Positions 58,595 through 64,000 of a stretch of 64,000 bases of DNA are shown here, piece after piece. Source of the DNA: Marinobacter salarius. GTDB taxonomy: Bacteria > Pseudomonadota > Gammaproteobacteria > Pseudomonadales > Oleiphilaceae. The translations under genes were made by a program, and so were the position numbers. Position 1 is the stretch's first letter, and each line of letters opens with the position of its first letter. The stretch covers positions 310,001 to 374,000 of the forward strand of contig CP007152.1 in NCBI GenBank assembly GCA_000831005.1, given 5' to 3'. The notes under the pieces were generated by a model. It did not search any database. It saw only the letters and a program-made list of their open reading frames with translations, and was not told the origin of the DNA.

Positions 58595-59427
58595 TCACTC
58601 GGATTTGTAGACATGCACATCCCGCTGTGGGAACGGAATGGTAATGCCCTCGGCGTCGAACGCCTTCTTCACTTTCTCGTGCATGTCCCAGTAGTACGGC
58701 CAGAGGTCATCGGTGGCGACCCAGGCCCGGAACATGAGGTTAACGGAGTTGTCTCCAAGACTGCCCACGCAGATACGGGGTTCCGGATCCTTCAGTGAAC
58801 GTTCGTCCTCGTCGAACAGGCGCTTCAGAATGGCCTTGGCCTTGTCGATGTCGTCGTCGTAGTGAATACCGAAAGTCATGTCACAGCGGCGCTTGTCGTA
58901 GATGCTGACGTTCACCAGGGTGGCGTTGGACAGGCTGCCGTTGGGAATGACGATGCGGCGGTTATCGAAGGTATTTACCACCGTGTAAAGAATCTGAATC
59001 TCCGCGACGGCACCCAGGTAGCCCTGAGCTTCGATGGTGTCACCGACTTTGAATGGCTTGAAGATCAGAATCAGTACGCCGCCGGCAAAGTTGGCCAGGC
59101 TACCCTGCAGCGCAAGGCCGATGGCAAGGCCAGCAGCACCAATAACAGCGATAAAGGACGTCGTAGCGATGCCGATCATCGACGCGACGGAGATCAGCAG
59201 CATCACCTTGAGGATGGCGCTTATCAGCCACACAGAAATTTGTTGAGTGTCGGGTCTTTTGCACCCAGCTTTTTATCGAGAACCCCGATGCAACGATTGA
59301 TCAGCCAGAGGCCGAGTACCAGCGTGATGATGGCCAGGACGACCTTTGGGGCGTAGGTCATGATCAACGAGAGTGCCTGGTCCCATAGCTCCGAGGCATT
59401 AATGTCGGTTCCCAGAAGATCTTCCAT
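58595..59427 (-). CDS. mscS: Small-conductance mechanosensitive channel MscS (frameshifted)
   Basis: About 277 residues after repair near 59230, which joins DPTLNKFL to VWLISAILKVML. The pore helix is seen in ATTSFIAVIGAAGLAIGLALQGSLANFAGG (glycine/alanine packing), then the beta domain (VGDTIEAQGYLGAVAEIQILYT) and IPNGSLSNATLVNVS. It releases solutes upon membrane tension. The length is near that of E. coli MscS (286). Confidence 0.9.
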
Positions 59428-59536
59428 TCAGTGACTCCTTGTTCGGTAGTAGTGGCTTATTACTTTAAATATGACAGGGACAACGGCTGTTCAATTGATA
59501 TTTGCCTGCGTTTTGTTATAGCAGAGGTTTGTGGCA

Positions 59537-59581
59537 AACGTACAACATGCGCGTCCAGTTTGGGTGGGAGCGTTGTACGTT
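59537..59581. repeat. 10-bp perfect inverted repeat between selU and mscS
   Basis: AACGTACAAC (59537-59546) and GTTGTACGTT (59572-59581) enclose a 25-nt spacer. There is no U tract, so it may be an operator or a weak terminator for selU. Confidence 0.5.
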
Positions 59582-59586
59582 GTAAA

Positions 59587-60678
59587 TCAACGACTGGCCC
59601 ACCCGATGATGGTTTCCGGCCCGCCCTTCACAATAATGCGGCCTTCCTTCTGGCTGAGCTGGTAGTCATACATGGGGTCGTAGTAGTCCTGCAACAGTGC
59701 CTCGATCCATTCATGGTGCGCACCGGTCTCCCCGGTTCGGTGCTGGCGGTCGAGGGCATCCTCCATCATCTGCCGTAGTCGGCTATGGCGCTCACCGCCG
59801 AGGCGTTTCCGGATTCTGTCGAGGGCGCTGAGAAGGTAGTCGCGATAGTTGAGCCAGCCTGCTTCTGTGCCGTCGCGTTCCATGAAGTCGGCCGTCATCT
59901 GGTCAACATAGTCTTCGCGGATGATTCGTACTCGCTCTTCGATCGGTTGATCCAGCACCATTAAGGGTGCTGCTGCCATTCGGTTCCTGAGGCTTTCCGG
60001 CAGGGCGCATCGGCCCACCAGTCTGCTTTCATCTTCCAGGTACACCGACCCGCCGACGTGATGATGGGCCTTGAGCATGGCAACGGCCAGGCGGTTTTCG
60101 AAATCAATCTGTGACGGTTGGGGCGTTACCTGACGACCGAAACTGGAGCCACGATGGTTTGCCAACCCCTCAAGGTCAACAGGATTGGGCAACTGATTCA
60201 GCACGCGGGTTTTGCCAGTCCCGGTGCGGCCGCTGAGAATAACGAACTCGGACGATGCAGTGAGGGCTTCCAGGCTGTCGATCAGGAACCGACGCATGGC
60301 CTTGTAGCCACCCTGGATGAGCGGAAACTCTATGCCGGAGTCTTTGATCCACTGCTGAGTCAACCGCGAACGCAGGCCGCCGCGGAAGCAGAACAGGTAG
60401 CCCTGCGGATTCGTGGCCGTAAATCGCTTCCAGGCTTCGATGCGTTGCGCCTTGAGGTCCCCGGAAACCAGTTGGTGGCCCAGTTCAATGGCCTTGTCCT
60501 GACCTTTTTCCTTGTAGCAGATGCCAACTCTGTGGCGTTCCTCGTCGTTCATCAGGGGCGCATTGATAGCACTTGGGAAGCTGCCCTTGCTGAACTCGAT
60601 CGGTGCCCTTACGTCCATGAGCGGAACGTCGTTCAGGAACAGGGAGAGATAGTCGCTGGTATCAGGTCTGGACGGCAT
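59587..60678 (-). CDS. selU: tRNA 2-selenouridine synthase SelU (MnmH)
   Basis: 363 residues from ATG 60678 (MPSRPDTSDY), close to the family length. An N-terminal rhodanese domain carries the active cysteine in YLFCFRGGLRSR. A P-loop follows (LSGRTGTGKTRVL), then DLEGLANHRGSSFG and ESRLVGRCALP, both family hallmarks. It replaces sulfur with selenium at wobble 2-thiouridine of tRNAs via a geranylated intermediate. No selD is in the window. Confidence 0.92.
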   Translation of the reverse strand: MPSRPDTSDYLSLFLNDVPLMDVRAPIEFSKGSFPSAINAPLMNDEERHRVGICYKEKGQDKAIELGHQLVSGDLKAQRIEAWKRFTATNPQGYLFCFRGGLRSRLTQQWIKDSGIEFPLIQGGYKAMRRFLIDSLEALTASSEFVILSGRTGTGKTRVLNQLPNPVDLEGLANHRGSSFGRQVTPQPSQIDFENRLAVAMLKAHHHVGGSVYLEDESRLVGRCALPESLRNRMAAAPLMVLDQPIEERVRIIREDYVDQMTADFMERDGTEAGWLNYRDYLLSALDRIRKRLGGERHSRLRQMMEDALDRQHRTGETGAHHEWIEALLQDYYDPMYDYQLSQKEGRIIVKGGPETIIGWASR

Positions 60679-60812
60679 GGCAGGTTTGGGTTCGTACGGG
60701 AAATGAGGCAGCAGTATAACGAACATGCTGGTTTTTTGCTCGCCTGCGGGTGTGCCACCGCGCCGCTGCCGCTACAATGCGTGCCTTGCCAGGCCTGTGT
60801 TCCGGAGTAACC

Positions 60813-61478
60813 ATGACCCCCGACATTCTAGATCAGCATCTTGGGAAAACCCTCAGCCGGGGGCAGGTTGCCGTAACGGCCCCGGCGGGTTGCCCCGACA
60901 TCGTCCTCTACCTGTTCGATCCAGGGGTACTGGAGGGCCCTCTGAGCCACGAAGAGGCGCAGGCGGTGGTTGCTGAGCCGGCGTACTGGTCGTTTTGCTG
61001 GGCCAGTGGACAGGTATTGGCGGCCTATATCCTCGCACATCCACATCTGGTGAAAGGCAAAAAGGTGTTGGATTTTGGATCCGGTTCCGGGGTGGTGGCT
61101 ATTGCTGCCGCAATGGCCGGGGCGAGGGAGGCCATCGCCTGCGATATTGATCAGGCTGCACTGGATGCGGCAGCGGCGAACGCCAGGTTAAATGGCGTGT
61201 CGGTGACCCTGAGCGCCGATTGGGCAACGCGGCCGAGCGATGTGGACGTTGTGACCGCGGCGGACGTGTTGTATGACCCGGAAAATCGCCCGCTGCTGAC
61301 CGAGTTCAGGCGAGCCGCGCCTTTGGTGATACTGGCGGATTCTCGCTTGCGGAACCTGGGTGACGACCACTACCGGCAGCAGGACGTAATCGAAGGCCGC
61401 ACCTGGCCAGACCTGAATGAGTTTGAGGAGTTTAATCGGGTGCGGGTGTACCTGGCAGGCCAGAGCTCGATGACCTGA
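60813..61478 (+). CDS. PrmA/ETFB-lysine-methyltransferase-like SAM methyltransferase
   Basis: 221 residues from ATG 60813. The SAM site is VLDFGSGSGVVAIAAAMAGA, then AIACDIDQAALDAAAANARLNG and a DVVTAADVLYDPE motif of the methyltransferase_16 group. A YWSFCWASGQVLAAYIL segment precedes the fold. It probably methylates a lysine of a protein; the target is unknown. It diverges from selU and ends at the shared terminator. Confidence 0.8.
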   Translation: MTPDILDQHLGKTLSRGQVAVTAPAGCPDIVLYLFDPGVLEGPLSHEEAQAVVAEPAYWSFCWASGQVLAAYILAHPHLVKGKKVLDFGSGSGVVAIAAAMAGAREAIACDIDQAALDAAAANARLNGVSVTLSADWATRPSDVDVVTAADVLYDPENRPLLTEFRRAAPLVILADSRLRNLGDDHYRQQDVIEGRTWPDLNEFEEFNRVRVYLAGQSSMT

Positions 61479-61487
61479 GAGCGGGCG

Positions 61488-61520
61488 AAAAAAAGGGCAA
61501 CCTTTCGGTTACCCTTTTTC
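61488..61520. terminator. Bidirectional Rho-independent terminator
   Basis: GGGCAACC pairs with GGTTACCC (one G-T) around a TTTC loop, with seven A's on the left and five T's on the right. It ends the methyltransferase transcript on the plus strand and the CsrB-like RNA on the minus strand. Confidence 0.9.
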
Positions 61521-61716
61521 GGAACAGGTGTCGCGTCCCTGCGCTGTTGGCAACTACCTTGTTGCCGATTTCCCTTGCCAGTCCCTGGTGCCGGCGTCCG
61601 AGCCGGCGATCCGAAGAGGTCTCCCTTAAGCGAGCCATCCCTGTGTCCCTGCTTCTCCCTGCATCCAATTGCCGGGGTGCATCCAGTGCGTCGTCCATTT
61701 CCCTGTCATCCTTGAT
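61488..61716 (-). ncRNA. CsrB/RsmZ-like CsrA-sequestering small RNA
   Basis: The minus strand of this gene-free region reads as about 229 nt with 14 GGA motifs, eight of them AGGGA. On the plus strand these are the TCCCT words at 61536, 61571, 61582, 61622, 61638, 61646, 61656 and 61700. Repeated (A)GGA motifs in hairpin loops followed by a strong terminator define CsrB/CsrC/RsmX/Y/Z RNAs, which sponge CsrA/RsmA. The 3' end is the terminator at 61488-61520; a TATAGT -10 (61723-61728) places the 5' end near 61716. The spurious 88-codon reading frame here is not coding. Confidence 0.82.
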
Positions 61717-61722
61717 GTAAAC

Positions 61723-61728
61723 ACTATA
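61723..61728 (-). promoter_or_regulatory. -10 element of the CsrB-like RNA
   Basis: TATAGT on the minus strand, about 7 nt before the predicted RNA start. No good -35 is seen, consistent with an activator-dependent promoter; inverted TGTAAA/TTTACA words flank it. Confidence 0.45.
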
Positions 61729-61941
61729 CCAACCGCAGTTTTACAAACATGTGAACTGTGCACGCCAGAGCAGCTGTGCTGGTAGTGGTTTTGTTATAAG
61801 TTCTTTAATATCAGTTAATTGAGATATCGGCGGGTATTCCTGTCGGGGAAACCTACGCTATGTCGCAGCAAGATCTTACGAGTTTGTAGGATATATCTCA
61901 CACAAGTCCGGGTTGATGTCTCAAGTCCGGTGGGTGGTGCT

Positions 61942-62355
61942 TTATTGACGGCTGTTGGCGTGAACGATAGGACGGTCGTTTTGCGTGTGTGGCCTTATAA
62001 ATCCGGGACACGGTAGTAACCCGATAGCAATGCCTGCAGCGTCGGCGAGAATATCGGCAATGGCAAAGGTGCGGTAGGGTAGCTGGGCCTGGACAAGCTC
62101 AATGCCCAGCCCGAACGCCAGCAGGCCGATGACAATCCACAGTTTCCCCAAGCCCGGCCAGGCCAGCCGGGTAACCACCGCCAACTGCAAGAATGCCAGC
62201 AGGTGATTGACCTTGTCGCTGGCTGCCGAGGGAATCGGGTAGGGTTGGCTGGTGGTTGCAAGGTAAATGATGGCGGCGGCCGAAAGAACCAGTATTGCCC
62301 GCCAAAAAGGCTGATACTCGAGCAGAATCAGAATGCGTTGCCTCAGGAATGCCAT
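61942..62355 (-). CDS. VanZ-like membrane protein
   Basis: 137 residues from ATG 62355 (a Met two codons upstream is equally possible). About four membrane helices, with SDKVNHLLAFLQLAV (the conserved D-K-x-x-H of VanZ-like proteins) and ELVQAQLPYRTFAIADILADAAG near the C-terminus. Function is unknown in most bacteria. A run of polar residues closes the protein. Confidence 0.8.
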   Translation of the reverse strand: MAFLRQRILILLEYQPFWRAILVLSAAAIIYLATTSQPYPIPSAASDKVNHLLAFLQLAVVTRLAWPGLGKLWIVIGLLAFGLGIELVQAQLPYRTFAIADILADAAGIAIGLLPCPGFIRPHTQNDRPIVHANSRQ

Positions 62356-62439
62356 GGTCACCGTCGGGCTGTGGTGGAGTTTGCAACATGATATGCTTTG
62401 CGCCCCGTCACTGTCATCGAAGCTGAGGTGCTGCGAGGT

Positions 62440-63195
62440 ATGTTGAAAGGTAATTTTTTCCGCGGCCTGGGTTACCTTGGAGAAGGGTTCCGGCTGATAC
62501 GGCAGCCTGGACTGAGATTGTTCGTTGTTATCCCCCTGGTTATTAATATTCTGTTATTCGGCCTGCTGTTCTACTTTCTGGCTGAACTCTTTGCAGCGAT
62601 GATTGCCACAGCCATGAGCTGGTTACCGGATTGGGCGTGGCTACAAAGCCTCGACTGGTTGTTCTGGATTCTCTACGGCGCCGTCATCCTGTTGATGTTG
62701 GCTTACGGGTTCGTGATCCTGGCGAACCTCATCGGCTCGCCCTTCTACGGTTACCTCGCGGAGCTGACGGAAAAGCACCTGACCGGTCAGGAGGTCAGCA
62801 GCGATGATGGCTGGAGCCAGATCATACGGGATATTCCCCGCTCTCTCTGGCGGGAGGTGCAGAAAATCCTCTACTACCTGCCCAGGGCCATTGGCCTTTT
62901 CATCATCGGTGTTATCCCGGTGGTCAATCTGGTGGCGGCCGTGCTGTGGTTCGTCTTCAATTGCTGGATGATGTCGCTGCAGTACGTGGACTACCCGGCG
63001 GACAACCATCGGGTCAGTTTCCCGGCCTTGCGGCGGCTACTGGGTGACACTCGCCTGTCGGCCCTCGGGTTTGGCCTGCCGGTGGCATTGGCGGCCATGG
63101 TGCCGGTGCTGAACCTGGTGGTGGTGCCTGCCGCGGTTTGTGGTGCCACCGCCTATTGGGTGCGTGAGAACGGTCCCTCGAACACAGACGTATAA
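62440..63195 (+). CDS. cysZ: Sulfate transporter CysZ
   Basis: 251 residues from ATG 62440 (GCGAGG upstream), the expected CysZ length. Hydrophobic helices and loop motifs fit: GFRLIRQPGLRLFVVIPLVIN, NLIGSPFYGYLAELTE, CWMMSLQYVDYPADNHRVSF, LGFGLPVALAAMVPVLNLVV. It imports sulfate for cysteine synthesis. Upstream in-frame codons overlap the vanZ promoter region and are not favoured. Confidence 0.9.
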   Translation: MLKGNFFRGLGYLGEGFRLIRQPGLRLFVVIPLVINILLFGLLFYFLAELFAAMIATAMSWLPDWAWLQSLDWLFWILYGAVILLMLAYGFVILANLIGSPFYGYLAELTEKHLTGQEVSSDDGWSQIIRDIPRSLWREVQKILYYLPRAIGLFIIGVIPVVNLVAAVLWFVFNCWMMSLQYVDYPADNHRVSFPALRRLLGDTRLSALGFGLPVALAAMVPVLNLVVVPAAVCGATAYWVRENGPSNTDV

Positions 63196-63230
63196 AGCAG
63201 TTACGGTGATTTAAATCTGTCGGAGGTTTC

Positions 63231-64000
63231 TTGGATACATCGGAATTTGTAATTGGTCAGCGCTGGGTCAGCCACAGCGATACCGCGCTCGGCTTGGTAT
63301 TGTCACGGACATCTCAGGCCGCCGTGTAACGCTGGGTTTCCCTGCGGCCGATGAGGAGCGCACCTACGCCATCGACAATGCTCCGCTGTCGAGGATCATC
63401 TACCAGATTGGCGAGGCTATCGAAACCTTCGATGGCGAACGTTACATCGTGAGGGCCGTGGAGGATATCGGCGGTGTGCTGATGTACCACGCCGATGACG
63501 GCGGAGAGAACCTGATCCATGTTTCCGAGGTGAAACTCAGCAGTTCCGTGGACTTTTCCGCCCCTCACCAACGGCTGTTTGCCGGCCAGTTTGATCGCAA
63601 TGGTGCGTTTCGCCTGCGGATGGCCACCGCGCAACACCTTGACCGGCTACGTGCATCCTCGGCTCAGGGCCTGATCGGTGCGCGCACGCAGCACTTGCCA
63701 CACCAGATTTACATTGCCCACGAAGTGGCAACACGTTACGCCCCCCGGGTTCTGCTGGCGGACGAAGTGGGGTTGGGCAAAACCATTGAGGCCGGCCTGA
63801 TTCTTCACTATCAGCTGCACACCAGTCGTGCCCGTCGGGTGCTTATCGTGGTGCCGGATTCATTGATGCATCAGTGGTTGGTGGAAATGCTGCGGCGGTT
63901 CAACCTGCGATTCTCGATCATTGATCGCAGCCGGTATGAGGCCATGGAGGATCTGGAGGGGTTGTCGGAAGAGGATGACGACCTGACCGATGCCGATGAA
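63231..64000 (+). CDS. rapA: RNA polymerase-associated ATPase RapA, N-terminal part (frameshifted, runs off the window)
   Basis: The start is TTG 63231 with GGAGG 4-8 nt upstream. The opening FVIGQRWVSHSDTALGLG continues in another frame if one G is added near 63297. Then come FAGQFDRNGAFRLRMATAQH, LPHQIYIAHEV and Walker A ADEVGLGKTIEAGLIL followed by VVPDSLMHQWLVEMLRRF (motif Ia). RapA is a Swi2/Snf2 ATPase that recycles RNA polymerase after transcription. The last two-thirds lie outside the window. Confidence 0.92.

Noticed and set aside
61432..61698. An 88-codon minus-strand reading frame (starts MDDALDAPRQ).
   Set aside because: It runs through the AGGGA-rich RNA and its terminator into the methyltransferase gene, has no homology I recognise, and its codons are explained by the GGA repeats.
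1..64000. CRISPR arrays, tRNA and rRNA genes, and replication origins.
   Set aside because: I found no regularly spaced direct repeats, no tRNA-like TTCGAATC/CCA context I could fold, and no rRNA-like stretch; absence by eye is not proof.

Overview
The window looks like a chromosomal segment of a marine gammaproteobacterium, most likely Marinobacter or a close relative. This is inferred from gene content and protein flavour only (AcnA, TmcA, SelU, CysZ, RapA, a large PstSCAB-PhoU, HD-GYP/HDOD/GGDEF signalling, ArsJ). Most of it is GC-rich and densely coded. The stretch from about 35.3 to 44.9 kb is visibly more AT-rich and looks acquired. I saw no tRNA, rRNA, CRISPR array or intact insertion sequence.

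Layout. 0-0.2 kb: 3' end of acnA. 0.2-13.5 kb: a signalling block. It has three consecutive sensor histidine kinases (minus strand, overlapping or nearly touching), a divergent Hpt-REC-REC-GGDEF protein, a REC-HDOD protein, a stand-alone receiver broken at its conserved lysine, two small conserved proteins, LysO, and an HD-GYP protein coupled to TatD. 13.6-35.3 kb: housekeeping and metabolic genes, including dadA, a methyltransferase, an OmpA/TSP3 protein, two UvrD-family helicases, a DUF2237 protein, tmcA, an ankyrin lipoprotein, a HIBYL-CoA hydrolase-like protein, a cytochrome c, ppnN, thiI, an acetylpolyamine amidohydrolase-like deacetylase, a GabD-type dehydrogenase, and a porin with a small phosphate-binding-like protein. 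35.3-44.7 kb: an accessory segment with a Fic protein, an AcoR-type sigma-54 activator, an outer-membrane transporter behind a good -24/-12 promoter, a quinohemoprotein alcohol dehydrogenase, an aldehyde dehydrogenase and a LuxR-type response regulator. Together these form an alcohol-to-acid oxidation module. 44.9-49.8 kb: an arsenic island (ACR3, ArsH, an ArsC-ArsR fusion, GAPDH, ArsJ). 49.8-64 kb: a thioesterase, pstSCAB-phoU behind a Pho box, HIT, a Ubi-type monooxygenase, YbaK-like, MscS, SelU, a methyltransferase, a CsrB/RsmZ-like sRNA, VanZ-like, CysZ and the start of rapA.

The most interesting things not explained by ordinary genes are four. (1) A minus-strand RNA at about 61488-61716 carries eight AGGGA motifs and further GGA motifs and ends in a terminator, as expected of a CsrA/RsmA-sponge RNA. 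(2) Two intergenic copies of a structured repeat (20455-20564 and 55950-56050) share a related loop but have long inverted-repeat arms that are unrelated between copies. (3) The kinase/Hpt/receiver/c-di-GMP block looks like a many-input phosphorelay. (4) Paired 12-nt-period repeats lie immediately upstream of the fic gene.

Sequence quality: at least sixteen otherwise well conserved genes are broken by single frameshifts that one or two bases would repair. This is better explained by uncorrected consensus errors than by mass pseudogenisation. I therefore annotate each such gene across its full span and give the break point.
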